Shown here piece after piece: positions 23,106-34,349 of a stretch of DNA of 64,000 nt (its first letter is position 1; each line of letters starts with the position of its first letter). Source of the DNA: Metarhizium brunneum. Its lineage: Eukaryota > Ascomycota > Sordariomycetes > Hypocreales > Clavicipitaceae. The DNA is taken from contig NC_089423.1 in the NCBI RefSeq assembly GCF_013426205.1, forward strand, positions 744,001-808,000, in the 5' to 3' direction. Position numbers and translations under genes: made by a program. The notes beneath the pieces were generated by a model. It made no database searches. It was given only the letters and a program-made list of their open reading frames with translations, and was not told the origin of the DNA.

Positions 23106-25423
23106 CTTTTCGGCTGCGACGGCGGTGAAAAAAAGCGAAGTTGCACGGTAATTTTCGAAGTCGTTCAATCGAGGCAAAACGACCGACGCGGCAGTTGAGG
23201 GTGGCCTTGGCGACCCTCGCGACCCTTGCGATTCGCCTAGTTAATTTAAACCTGGTAATGCAGCGGCCTGCTGAGATTGAGTGAAACCAGCAGCCGAAAT
23301 AGCGTCGTATCGAACGCTGGCCACTGGTTATGGAGTATGCTTTGGGCTGGACGAGTGAGACTTTCCACAACAGGCTGAGCCAACCACGATGGAATATGAA
23401 TGGTTTCAAGAAGTTCTGGCCCGCCACAGGCAAACGTCGTCACGCGCCGTCATCTGACTACGGGGTTGCAGCTCAGCAAGGCCTCGGGGGGACAAGGCAG
23501 GACCCGATCTGTCAAGGATGAATGAAGCTTGGAAATATGGACGTCAGAAGGCCGTACTATCCTGGAGGCGGAGGAGGCAGGCCCGTGGCTCTCCAAGGTG
23601 AAAGGTGGCGCTGGACTTGGTCTCCTCGTCCACTCAACATCGTGACATTGCGTTGAATTGCTTGCAGGCCCTGGCCCTGTCGGCATTGTCAGACGAGGAG
23701 AAAGGTCCACTTACACAACCCGACGCAAGGAGGAGAATCAACGCTTTGTGCGAACCATAGCCCCGAGGCCCTCTCGTGCATGAAACTAGAATTAAAACAG
23801 GCATGGTTCACCGACCTGGCGTCCCTGGTTGTATGTATTCGCTGAAGCTTCTCGGGTGGAGAGACTGGGTTACACTGCGGGGATCCCCTGATATCTCTCA
23901 GCCAAGAATACTACCATCTTGTTGAAGGGCGCCAAGGTCTTTGGCATGAACCCATCATCCGAAGTATAACGTACATACATAGTATTACATGCAGAGCTGT
24001 GGCGGGATGGTGATGGCACTGGGAGGTTTCGGGTATTTTGGAAGGAAGGCATGGAACTTTCTGAAGCCCCCGGACTCCGGCCCTCACCACGAGCCAACTG
24101 ATGCGGCAGATTGTCCGGAGGCGACAGATGCAAGATGATCAACAGCGGCTCGTACGGCTTGTGGAGTCGGCCACGTTGGCATCCAGGAACGATACCGGCG
24201 TCACCAAGAGGCCTTTGGAAGCGGTCTCTCCCCCAGCTTGTGAGGCGGGCTTGTCATGTTGTATCACAAGCATTCTACGGAGTATTGCATGAGGCTCATA
24301 TTTTCCCATGTTATCGGGCTCTCCTTGCTACCTCATACTACAACGCTACCCTTTGTCCAGCAAATGCGATTGGCAAGCCATGGTCTCGTGTCGCCTGACG
24401 AGCAGTCGGCTGCCGTCACCAACGTGCGTCTTGCCCTACCCGTCGGACGATACTAGTGCGTGGCGTACAGAGTAGGCATGCAACCAGACGCAACTTATCG
24501 CTTATCGAAATCATCAATTGCCGACAAGACACGGCGCATTTGCCGCCGGGCGCCCCTCGCTGCCATGTTTGGCTGTTTCTCATCAAACCAACCGCCGTGA
24601 TGGATGGACGGCTGCTCACGCAATCATCTCCACAACCAACATGTTTCGGGAGCCCAGCCGAGAGGATCAAGTTTCCCCAGATTCGCTACAGGCAGGCCAG
24701 GAAATGAGATGTTACTATCCGAACGTGGTCTCACCAACGGTCAATGTGCCCGCATCACAACCTGTGGCCAATAGGCTTTTCATTCCGACCGGAAATGAAT
24801 ACAATCATACATGTTCTTCTCTGCAGGAAATACAAGCGTTTGCTTGCAACCGAGCTCGATCCGGTCCACCTGCCCTTTTCCCTTCTGGCCGTCTCCAGCC
24901 AATGTGCCGTGCATGAGGCAGCCCTGCAAGTGACACGGATATCGGCGATATCGCTCGTTATGCTTCGGATTCGTATCGACCGATACGCAGAGACTTTACG
25001 CCTCCACTAGGACCAAACTAGTAGTTCGGCTTGCAACATTCTGCCCCAGCCCTGATTACGCTAGTTTTGTCGCCGTGCCACCTGGAATATTCTCTCCTTG
25101 CGCAGCTTCGATCTGGATCAACACGGGAACAAGAACCATCGGCGTCGATGCCTAGGTTTGTAAGGGCCGCGGGAATGACGCCTGACGGGGCATGTGGCAT
25201 GTGCCATTGTGTCATGGTGCGCTCTGGGGCGGGTATTGCGGATGGAATGACCGGCAGTATTTTATCCGTCGTTTTTATTTCTCGAGTCGAGTTTGTACGA
25301 GGGAGAATATTGAACGTGCCCATCACACGCCTTGTCCCGCACGGAGCATGGTCTTGTGATGAGGAAGATGGACTACCCTGTATACCTGCCTTGTATCCTG
25401 AGCAGAGCATTTCCACATGTAGT
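23106..25423. other. Gene-poor interval
   Basis: No domain-bearing frame. One TACGGAGTA motif at 24276-24284. Open frames up to 144 codons occur on both strands over the same DNA and look like noise. Confidence 0.4.
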
Positions 25424-25640
25424 TTTTGTAGTTTTGTAATATTTCATTTTTTTTATCATAAATAATATTAAATATAATAAAGTACTTATATAATTATAAA
25501 TTTTATAAATAACTAGTATTAATTTATATTTTACGCTTGCACGATACTTGTATTATGCGTGTAATTTTATTTAACTACAGTGCGAAACAACCAAAAATTA
25601 ATATTATAAGCTAATATAAAAAAATAGGTTTTTAATACCC
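25424..25640. repeat. AT-rich tract left of the DUF1254 pair
   Basis: An abrupt change to almost pure A/T sequence with many TAAT and ATAA words, after GC-balanced DNA. In ascomycetes such tracts are often old repeats mutated by RIP or other decay. No element can be named. Confidence 0.6.
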
Positions 25641-25788
25641 AGTCACCCCCGCAGTCCATCATGACTTGGGCATCCTCAAGCTCAATCTACTCACCCGGCT
25701 TACCTTGCAGCATTGTGAGCACAACGCGGAGCACATCTCCCAAAGCCAATATTCTTCCACCGCAAGGGCCAAGTCACCGTTTATTAGC

Positions 25789-27198
25789 CTAGTCCATCTT
25801 CACCAGGTCATCCGGCCTCCACGTCTGGTCAAAGAAGTCCACGCCAGGGCCATAAAGACGGAGGGTAACCAAAAAGTTGAGGCCGTCGACCGTCTGTATC
25901 CAGTTGGTGTCGGCAGCCTCAGCGGGCTTGCCCGGCCCGAAATACACATCGACCGACGCGTCGTCGTTGGCCTTGACCGCGCCGAGCCCGTTGACCGAGG
26001 GCAGGAGCTGCTCGGCGGCCGTCATCGTCCCGTCCGTCACATTGTACGCCGTGACGGCCCAGAACAGCTCGGCAGGCGGGTTCGGCGGAAGGCGAAGCCT
26101 GTACGAGCTCGAGCCGTCGAGGAACTCGCCCGCGGCGTCGCGAGTCGTAAACGGGTACTTGGAGCCGCCGTCGACGGTGCGCATCACCATGGCCGGAGAC
26201 GAGGCATACGCGACCTGGAAGTAGGACGCTCGCTGGGCGACGTCGAGGTAGCTGTCTTGCATCCATTCCGCCGTGGCGCAGGCCCAGGTGTTCTGATACT
26301 GGCGATCAGGGTAATACAGATCGCGCTTGTCCGGTCGTCCGAGCTGGCGGGCTGCCAGTACCATCCGCGGTGCCGTGGCCACAGCGTTTTGGAGAGCTGC
26401 GCTCTGCGTATCGTTTGGTTGGAAGGGGGCGTCTTTGGCGATGCCGATGGCGGCGAGGAGGCCGCGCGTGATGGGGTCGATGGCGGCCACCGGCTCGTAG
26501 TCGACAAAGGCCTTGAGTTTTGTCCAGTACGAATTGTCGACGGGATACATCATGTTTATGCGTATGCCGCTGGCGTTTGGGAATTCCATGGGCTTGACGT
26601 CCTTTTCCGCCGTCCGGAGCGGATAGACGCGGGTCTGCTCGGCAGTTTCCACGGCCGGCGCCGGGTCTGGACCGTGCTCGCCCCGGGGCATCATGGTGCG
26701 GAAGAAGAGGAAGACGTTGTTCGTCGGCGACCGGAAGGAGAAGTAGCCCCTGGGGACCTGTTGGTCGTATCCTGGCGGCAGGAGCAGGTAGAGACCGCCG
26801 TTGGCGCCGTCGGGGCCGGTCGCGCCCACGTCGGTGATGGTCCGCTGGTAAAAGTCGGTAAACATGCCCATGACGTTGGGCGGCGCTGCGACGACGAGCG
26901 GGCCGTCCTGCTTCAGGTCCAGGTAGCTCATGGAGTAGATGACGTCGGCGTTGGGTGTTGGAACCCAGGCGCGGCTGTCCATGCGATCCTTCCAGATGGG
27001 GAGGACATTGTACCCGGATCCAAACTGGGCCTCGGACCCGTCGCGGAGGCCGATGACGTTGAGGATGGGAATGGTCAGGATATAGGCCTGCACGGCATTT
27101 TGGTAGTAGAGTTGGTCACGGAGCGATTCCGCCTCCCTGTGCGGCAGCCAGTTGCCCTGGTTGATTTGCTTCATCAACGGTGAAAGTTGGTCGGCCAT
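25789..27198 (-). CDS. DUF1254/DUF1214 domain protein, 469 residues
   Basis: Single exon from ATG at 27198. The N-terminal part (about 30-140) has the DUF1254 pattern: AYILTIPILNVIGLRDG, WVPTPNADVIYSMSYLDL, then GPLVVAAPP and GMFTDFYQRTITDVGATG. The C-terminal part (about 340-465) matches DUF1214: FTTRDAAGEFLDGSSSYRL, FWAVTAYNV, VYFGPGKP, NWIQTVDGLNFLVTLRLYGP, WRPDD. No signal peptide is evident. The family is abundant in bacteria and its biochemical role is not established, so I assign none. The gene is intronless and GC-rich at third codon positions, unlike its split neighbours. It runs divergently from a second family member and is bounded by AT-rich tracts. A bacterial origin is inference. 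Confidence 0.9.
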   Translation of the reverse strand: MADQLSPLMKQINQGNWLPHREAESLRDQLYYQNAVQAYILTIPILNVIGLRDGSEAQFGSGYNVLPIWKDRMDSRAWVPTPNADVIYSMSYLDLKQDGPLVVAAPPNVMGMFTDFYQRTITDVGATGPDGANGGLYLLLPPGYDQQVPRGYFSFRSPTNNVFLFFRTMMPRGEHGPDPAPAVETAEQTRVYPLRTAEKDVKPMEFPNASGIRINMMYPVDNSYWTKLKAFVDYEPVAAIDPITRGLLAAIGIAKDAPFQPNDTQSAALQNAVATAPRMVLAARQLGRPDKRDLYYPDRQYQNTWACATAEWMQDSYLDVAQRASYFQVAYASSPAMVMRTVDGGSKYPFTTRDAAGEFLDGSSSYRLRLPPNPPAELFWAVTAYNVTDGTMTAAEQLLPSVNGLGAVKANDDASVDVYFGPGKPAEAADTNWIQTVDGLNFLVTLRLYGPGVDFFDQTWRPDDLVKMD

Positions 27199-27970
27199 GT
27201 TGAGCGCAGATGGAGGAAAGGCTTGGGGTTAGATAGTAATGGTGGGATAGGAGAAAGGAGGAGATTGAGTAAAAATATCCTAGTAAATATGTGTTTCACT
27301 ACGCTTTCGCCTCTTAGGGCTCATGGATAAAATCGTCTTGGTAATACGTTATTTATACACGAGGCCATGGCCGATGCGTAATGAAACACTCGGAAAAACT
27401 ACAAAAGGGCCAGAAGGTGCCTCTCGTTTACAGGTTACAAGAAGAGTCTGGTAGTTATTGCAGGAAGGAAAAGCAATTCTCGTGAGGGGTAGCCTAGGTT
27501 TTGTTATATTCAGCAGAATAAAATATGATAATATGCTTTATACGACACACTGCTGTAACGAAGCGGTACATTTTGTTCAACTATTGGACGCCACGCATCT
27601 GCAGGTAAATAAATATGCAGATACTATCAAATAGGTTGCACTCGGTGTAGGCCTCGGCCATGGCCTCAATCACGTATCCTGACTCTCCCACGAGGATAAA
27701 ATCGCCATCATTTCCTTGACGTTGACAGCATTTGCTTTCTCGTCGATGTGCGCAAGTAAGCTTGAAGCACTCATTCTCTGCCATCATCGAAGCCCATCCT
27801 TCCTCACTCATCAGCCTTGACTCCTACACCCCCCAAACTGACAATGGTGAGTGCCGGCACGAACAGGTTCCCCTGCCACCAGACTGTAAACGGCCTTTCT
27901 CGTCGCAGCCACAACTAATGCCGCTTCCAAGGGACCCGTAGGTGTGACGCCGCCTGCTCCGGGCATCGTC
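27199..27970. promoter_or_regulatory. Divergent intergenic region of the two DUF1254 genes
   Basis: About 770 bases between the two start codons, moderately AT-rich. It must hold both promoters, so co-regulation is plausible. I could not pick out a reliable TATA box or operator. An ATG at 27844 directly followed by GTGAGT may be a first coding exon of the right-hand gene. Confidence 0.5.
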
Positions 27971-29302
27971 ATGACGCCCAGCTATGCCCGAGCGATTGCG
28001 CAGATGGCCTACATCTGGGGCTGGCCGATGGTCAACATGCTCAACCGTGCGGCCAGCGTCACGCAAGCGCCGCAGCCGGCGCTGCTCAACGGCGTCTTGC
28101 CCGTGGCGCCGTACGGCCAAATCGGCATGCTGCACGACTACATCGAGCCGGCCGAGACGTTTGTGACGTGCCCCAACCAGGACGTCGTCTACGGGCTCGG
28201 CTACTTCGCGCTCGACGAGCAGCCCGTCATCGCGCAGGTGCCCGACTTTGGCGACCGCTTCTGGGTGTACGCGCTCTACGACGCACGCACCGACCAGTTC
28301 GGCCAGCTCGGCAAGCCCTACAACACCAAGCCCGGCTTCTACCTGCTGGCCGGCCCGAGGTGGAGCGGCCTGAAGCCCGACGGCGTCCGCGAGGTCATTC
28401 GGTGCCCGACGCCGCTCGCCAACGCCATCCCGCGCATCTTCCAGGATGACACGCCCGAGGACAAGGCCGCCATCCAGGCGGTAATCAACAGCGTCGTCTT
28501 TTATCCGCTCGAGGACTTCACCGGCGCCATGAAGACGATCGACTGGGCCCACGTCGAGGACATTCCCGGCCCGGGAGGCGACGCCAGCGGCGAGACCAAG
28601 TGGGTGGTGCCTCAAAAATTCTTTGACCAGCTCCCCGACGTGCTCAACACCGTCGAGCCGCTGCCAGGCGAAGACGCGCTGTACGGCCAGTTCCGCCTGC
28701 TGCTCGATTCCGCGGCCAAGGACCCCGAGCTGAAAAAGGTCGTGGTCGCGACCGCGGTCGAGGCCGAGGACACCATCATCCGCCCCTTCTTCGAGTGGAA
28801 GCACAACGGGCGTCCGGCCGGCAACGGCTGGAATCGCTCGACCAACAACGCGCAGTTTGGCGTCGACTACTTCGACCGCACGGGCACCTCCAAGTCCAAC
28901 ATGTTCGACAACCGGCCCACGGAGACGCAGTACTTCTACACCGACTCTGACGGCGCGGGCGGCGAGCTCGACGGCAGTGGCAGCTACGAAATCTTGTTTG
29001 CGGCGGGACAAGAGCCTCCCGTCGACGGCTTCTGGTCGCTGACGCTCTACAACGACAAGCACCTGTTCCACGCAAACGACCTCGCGCGCTACTCGCTCGG
29101 CACCAAGAACAAGACGCTGCGGCGCGACGCCGACGGCTCGCTGACCCTCTACGCGGGCGCCAGGTCGCCGGGCGCCGACAGGGAGAGCAACTGGCTGCCG
29201 GCCCCGGATGGCCGCTTCTCGCTCTACATACGCGCCTACTGGGGCCGGGAGGCCATTCTCGACGGCTCCTGGACGCCGCCTGTCGTTGCAAAAGTCGAGT
29301 GA
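27971..29302 (+). CDS. Second DUF1254/DUF1214 domain protein
   Basis: Open frame with a conservative ATG at 27971, giving 443 residues. DUF1254 features: AIAQMAYIWGWPMVNMLNR, CPNQDVVYGLGYFALDEQPV, FWVYALYDARTDQFGQLG. DUF1214 features: ELDGSGSYEILFAAGQEPP, FWSLTLYND, SLTLYAGARSPG, SNWLPAPDGRFSLYIRAYWG, DGSWTPP. It is a clearly different subfamily from the 25.8 kb gene. A 5' extension is likely: ATG at 27842-27844 followed by GTGAGT, with a CTAAT branch and an acceptor before GGACCCGTA, would add MGPVGVTPPAPGIV in frame. That first exon would be just the initiator codon. The coding part is GC-rich (C/G in most third positions). Function unknown; a divergent paralogue pair suggests joint use. 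Confidence 0.88.
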   Translation: MTPSYARAIAQMAYIWGWPMVNMLNRAASVTQAPQPALLNGVLPVAPYGQIGMLHDYIEPAETFVTCPNQDVVYGLGYFALDEQPVIAQVPDFGDRFWVYALYDARTDQFGQLGKPYNTKPGFYLLAGPRWSGLKPDGVREVIRCPTPLANAIPRIFQDDTPEDKAAIQAVINSVVFYPLEDFTGAMKTIDWAHVEDIPGPGGDASGETKWVVPQKFFDQLPDVLNTVEPLPGEDALYGQFRLLLDSAAKDPELKKVVVATAVEAEDTIIRPFFEWKHNGRPAGNGWNRSTNNAQFGVDYFDRTGTSKSNMFDNRPTETQYFYTDSDGAGGELDGSGSYEILFAAGQEPPVDGFWSLTLYNDKHLFHANDLARYSLGTKNKTLRRDADGSLTLYAGARSPGADRESNWLPAPDGRFSLYIRAYWGREAILDGSWTPPVVAKVE

Positions 29303-29700
29303 CGGGGGACAGCGGGCGTTGAAAAAGTTGAGCGGCAAACGTTGAACGAGGCCAATATTTCGGGAGGAAAAACCAGACTTTTTTGGTCGTGAAAATCTCT
29401 CACTATAATTATTCTGCTAGTCGTTAATATTAGGGCTTATTGACAGCCGTCTATGCGCACGAGTGAGTGAGCCTGTGCATTGTCACCGACTTGCATATTG
29501 ACACTGTGAAATCTATAAGCGACCAGACGCAACCGGCAAGAGCTTCCGAGACAGCGAGGAGATTTGTTATAAAGGAGGAAGATGATCATCTCAGGCCTGT
29601 CATCGGGACCGACCTTGTTCATCCGTCGACTCATCGGTTCGCTCAAGTACGCTGAACATGATTGAGCTTTAGGGACAAAGCTGAATGCTCTTTCTGCTGC
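29303..29700. other. Intergenic, 3' of the second DUF1254 gene
   Basis: Falls in GC content just after the stop codon. No gene seen. Confidence 0.4.
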
Positions 29701-29756
29701 ATGGTATCAGAGATGGAATGATGGCGCTAACAAGGCAACCGACTCATGGTCATTCC

Positions 29757-30190
29757 TGTAGGAGTAGCCTTATTATAAGGTCTTTTATTAGATAAATTAC
29801 TTTATTGTTCTTGTTAAAGATGAAATCTCATGCATTGTGTGCATTATAGGATAATTTCCTGCCTCGGGCAGAGTCTCGCCCATGTGTGTGATAGCTATAG
29901 CGGGCATTTTAAAAAGTATAATTTATTTATAAAATTTATTTATTACCTTTACTATTTTTATAAGCTTATAAAAATAAGAAAAGCGTATAAATAAAGCTAT
30001 TAAAAGGCAACCTAGTATAAAAAGTATAATAATTTTTAGTAGTTTATAAATACCTTAATATAAAATCTTGGCTTTTTAATACTACTTAAATAGTTATTAA
30101 TATTAGGAGAATACTTTACCTTCTTGGAAAAAAAGCTGTATATTATTATTACTTATAGTCTATTATACTTTTACCTTCAGAAACACGACT
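29757..30190. repeat. AT-rich tract right of the DUF1254 pair
   Basis: Strongly A/T-biased, rich in TATAA, TTATAAA and AAGTATAA words. Together with the tract at 25424-25640 it brackets the two DUF1254 genes. It resembles a decayed mobile element, but no coding remnant or terminal repeat can be recognised. Confidence 0.6.
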
Positions 30191-30623
30191 TATAGTAAAC
30201 GGGTTTACGGACACAACGACCATGGTTTTCTCCCTAACAGGTCGTATATTCTGTTTATTAACATCAGGTGTTTGTAATCTGAGCCGGCGATAGGTCAAGT
30301 TCCTCTTCCAGTTTGAGAAGGAAGCTGTCTTCCCCTTCCGTGAACTTGCCCTCGTGTCATGTCGTCGCCTAACACCCCTGGCAGTGCCGGTATACGACTT
30401 GTGACCTCTCCTAGACTTCTCGCATGCTGCGTGACTGCTTTTACACCGTCGACATTGTTGGTTGAGCGTGGCATTGCCGGTTGGAGCAGACTTCGTAGCT
30501 GATGCTCACTTGTCCAAGTATTGGGATGATTCGGTTTCACTAGAACGAATACTAATTACAGTCCGTCACTCGCATGCTTTCAGCACCAAAAAAAAAAAAA
30601 AAAAAAGAGGCTTAGAAGGCTCA
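30191..30623. other. Intergenic region with a poly-A run
   Basis: Contains an uninterrupted run of about 20 A (plus strand) near 30588-30606. This lies just past the stop codon of the NLR-type gene on the other strand, where it reads as a T run. No gene seen. Confidence 0.5.
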
Positions 30624-33600
30624 TCAACGAGCCCAAAAGGCAACAAGTTCGTCAAAGTCGCACATCGTCAAGCTCGTCACATCACGATCATCCTTGGTAA
30701 TCTCCTTCCTCAAGCGACAAGCAACTCTTAGAGCAATAGAAGCCTTTTGCGTCTTACCTGTCGCCTCGAACAATTTGCCCTTCATGAAAGTAGTGCGAGC
30801 AATCTCGTTCTTGTGTGCACTTGGATCAACAGACCAAATGTCTAGTGCCTCATTGATCATGGCACTAAAGGAGGTCAGACAAACGTCTAGCTCAGTGACT
30901 GAAGGTGGCAGCACTTACATCGCCTCTTCGCTCCGACCCAAGCGTAGAAAGTGTTCGGCAATTTTGTGGGCGACATTTGCAGTGTAGAAATCTCTGTCAC
31001 CCACCGTCGCGCGCATGTGGCGCCACGCTCTCTGGTGGTAATCAAAACTCTCGTCCCATTGATTTTGCGCGGCACCGAGGTTGCCAAGTGCATAAAAAAT
31101 CAGACCAGTCCGGACAGATTCCCTATCTTCTTTGCCCAAAGCCTTTTCTCTCCCCGCTAAGCTATCCAGGAGAAGCGTGCTGCACTCTTCAAACTTGCCT
31201 TGCGCGAGAAGGGCCCAGCTCAGATTGACCTCACCCGAGCGCGGAATGTAGTTGCCGAGACATTTGCGTATCTGCAGCGCCTCCTTAAGATCGGCTTCGC
31301 CCTCTTCGTATCGTCTATCCTGAATGCGTGAGATTCCTCGCTCTGCGTAGGCGAGGTATAATCTCTCGTCTGCAACGCCCAGCTCTCTGCAGATTTTGGA
31401 AACTAGGTCGAGAGAACGTTCTTTATGAATGCGGCTTGCATCGAAGTCGCTCGCATCCATGGCGATTGCTCCTAGGCAGAAATGGATGTCTGCAAGCAGG
31501 GAATCCCGATCAGCGTGTGTTGAGGCATCGCAGATACTGTGAGCGGTTTCGAAGAACCCATCAAACTGCTTTGTTCGTCCTCGCTCTTTTTGGTACCTGG
31601 TAACATTAGACTATATAGCAAGGAATGGCTCGACTATGGGATACGTGCCATGCAGCCTCATTAAGTAGCTTTGCAAAGAGTAAACTGGTGGCCTCGGGAA
31701 CATTTGTAATGGCTGACCACAGCTGATGTGTCCTTAAAATGTGCGGGTAAATGGCTGCACAAGGAGGCCACCTTGCAACATGTAATCTGCCGCCGGTTGA
31801 TTTTGGCAGGGGTAACTCTGGCTCCTTTGATGGCTTGGGCATAGCCGCTGGCCAGTTAGCCCACAGCATTCGTACGACTTGGTCGAATATGAGCCGTTTC
31901 TTCGTTGCATCCATTGTTGCAATGACTGCATCTTGCACAATGCGATGGACCGTTAACTGCTGCTTTGTCTTATCTCGTTGGACCAGAGATGATTGCAAGA
32001 GGTCAGCTCGGGCCTCAATGTAGCTACTCTTCTTGAATTGTGCGCCCTCGGAAAACAAATTTGCCGACACTTCCATCAACAAGTCTTCTCCAATGACATC
32101 TGGATCAAGAAATGAAACTAGCTCCAATAGCTGTCGAGCTTGAGGCTTCAGCTTTTCTAATGCCCAAACAGTGGAGAGAGAGTGACGATATGTGACCAAA
32201 TTGGTGTCAAACTTTGTCTCATAAAGATTGGCATGTTCTTCATGGTCTGCGTACAGCTCGAGGAACTCTGACAAGGTGAGGTCTTGTCGACGGATGATAC
32301 CGGCCATCTGGGAAATGGCCAGAGGGACTCCACCAAGGGCATCGGAGATTTGTCGCGCTGTGTTGTCCTCCGGCTCATTGAAGATGTTGGTGAGTTGGCT
32401 GAATAGGGTCATGCTGTCTTGCTGTGAAAGTGGGCCGAGATCCAGGCCTGAAGGTCTTCTTGTGAAGATGCTTTTAGCCAATGGGTCGCGGCTAGTGATG
32501 AGAATTGATCCAGTTCCCTGAGGCCAGTAGTCCGCCAGGATCATTGGGTCATCTGCATTGTCGAATATGAGCAGCCAGGTCGCTTCTGAACTAGCTTGAC
32601 CCGGCTGAACAATATCATCCGACGCCAATAAATGCTTTCGAGAGTTAGAAAGCCATCCTTTTACAATTTCTCTGCTGACAACCTGACTCTTGCACTCGGA
32701 TGGATCTTCGAGTCCTAGTGTCAGCGAAATTTGTTGGTATTGTTGGTCAAGTTTCGCGATCTCATCAGCCACGACCCAAAATACTGCATCAAACGAAGCC
32801 CTGTGACGTCGGGAGAATTCGCGGGCTATTTCCGTCTTTCCAATCCCCCCAAATCCGCAAAGTGCAAATTGCCGTAGAGCGGTGCTCGACCCTGTCACTA
32901 TGTCCTTCGAAGGCAAGAGCTCGCCCGCAAGACGCTCCAAGATATCTTCACGGCCACAAAAATCTTGATTTGCCGATTGCGTATTGAGAAGAAAGCAAGG
33001 TAGGTGAAGGAATCTCCGAATCTCTGTGTTTGGCTTGGTAGGATATACTAGTTCAAACCCCGAAAGGGATGTCCCTTCTGTTGCTCTGTTCGAAGGCCAA
33101 TCTGTTGCTTTGTTCGATGGCCATTCGGTGAGCTCCAGTTGCTCAACTACTTAATTTCAGTGCGATAACCTGGTGCCAATCAAGGATGCCAGACCCACCT
33201 TGAAGTGGTAGTTCGCTCATTGTCGGCGAGTAAGCGCTCATCGTTGCATATTGATATTCCTCTAAAGCCATTAGTACCAGTAAGCAGCCTCCCGATAACT
33301 TTATAACCTACGGTCCTCGAGTCGAAGTGCAACAAGACGCACAGCGTCGATTAAAGTCTCGTAAACGAACCTGTTGAACTTGGGCAAGCCTTCACCGCCA
33401 ACGCTCTTGGTGAAAATACACGTATCGTTGTGGTTGAGATTGAGGCCAATAACTGTTTCCATTGGCGCATAGGTCGAACAAGCTTCGCGGTTGACCAACT
33501 AGCTTCTGAGTCAGCATTTATAGCTCAGAGAAGAGTTGCAGACCAACTACTTGGTACTTTGGGCGCAATGGTGTTGAACTGTTTTTCGATTCTCTCAGCT

Positions 33601-34349
33601 CATAAACGGATAGTATGGGGGTACGGAACGAGATTCCCTCGAATCTATCTGCGAGGTCGAGTAAAATAGCACCTTCCTGCTCAATATTCTCATTTGGAAT
33701 TTTTAGGTTCTTTCCGGTGGTTGTTTCCAAGATATCTCGAAATCGTATGAAGCACGTGGTCTTATCGCCATAGCGATGCGGAGTGCTTAGGAAGATAACG
33801 CCAGCTATGGCGTTGACAATTGATCCATAACGATTAAACTGTTTGTTAGCGACGCATAAAGCCTGTTTGACTATAATGCCACCCAAGCTGTGGCAGACTA
33901 TTATGATTGGCTTGGCCGTCTAGGAAAGGTACGTCAGTAAGCATGCGGACGGCTCGAGGGAAGGATCCCTAGACTATTCCATACCAGATCCGAGTCTGAC
34001 TGTGATCGCGTATCACCCAACTTTTGAAGAAGGTCGTAACCTGTCATCAAAAGCGACTCCCATGATGGCATGGTGCCCACAAACGGCGAAGCATATTGGA
34101 ATGTCAGGATGCGTGCCCCAGCACCGGAGCCGGGTAAGCTGGCGAGCCATTCTTGGTTTGCGAACGGCCAGTTCTCCGGGGATGTCGTACCGATGCCAGG
34201 CACGAGGACAATGCTAAATTTGTGGGTAAGCGACGATAGAGTTGAGCGAGGCGGTACGTTTCTTACTCGACACCATCCTGAGAATTATCACGTGGATTCG
34301 TCAGGATTTGAAGGTGACAGGCAGCCGCCAAGCTCGCGGATGTGGCCAT
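30624..34349 (-). CDS. NLR-type STAND protein: alpha/beta hydrolase, NB-ARC, TPR
   Basis: Eight exons: 34267-34349, 33985-34213, 33551-33919, 33312-33498, 33199-33261, 31649-33149, 30919-31596, 30624-30864; 1117 codons including the stop. Residues about 30-300 are a SERAC1/PGAP1-like hydrolase with strand DIVLVPGIG, nucleophile elbow VCHSLGG, FLSTPH and the GLNLNHNDTC His region. NB-ARC begins after FCGREDILERL: P-loop GFGGIGKTE (about 409-417), kinase-2 WLLIFDNADD, GSILITSRD, GGVPLAISQMAG. TPR-like helical repeats (LAYAERGISRIQDRRYEEGEADL and following) fill residues 800 to the end, which reads DFDELVAFWAR. This architecture is known in fungal NLR repertoires tied to non-self recognition and incompatibility. 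Exon 6 to 7 needs a GC-AG intron (TG|GCACGT...ACCAG|G) to restore AWYQKERG; otherwise the frame is broken. An in-frame ATG at 34463 is an alternative start. Confidence 0.87.

Noticed and set aside
25666..27183. 505-codon plus-strand open frame opposite the first DUF1254 gene
   Set aside because: Exact antisense shadow caused by the GC-rich third positions of the real gene; no domain and repetitive Arg/Gly/Val composition.
27824..29338. 504-codon minus-strand open frame opposite the second DUF1254 gene
   Set aside because: Same reason: antisense shadow with Arg/Val/Glu-rich sequence and no conserved motif.
30587..30606. Poly-A run as a retroposon tail
   Set aside because: No adjacent element or target-site duplication; it lies at the 3' end of the NLR-type gene on the opposite strand.
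31606..31645. GT donor with 34-base intron in the NLR-type gene
   Set aside because: In frame but shorter than the other introns here (49 bases or more); the GC-AG alternative restores conserved residues.
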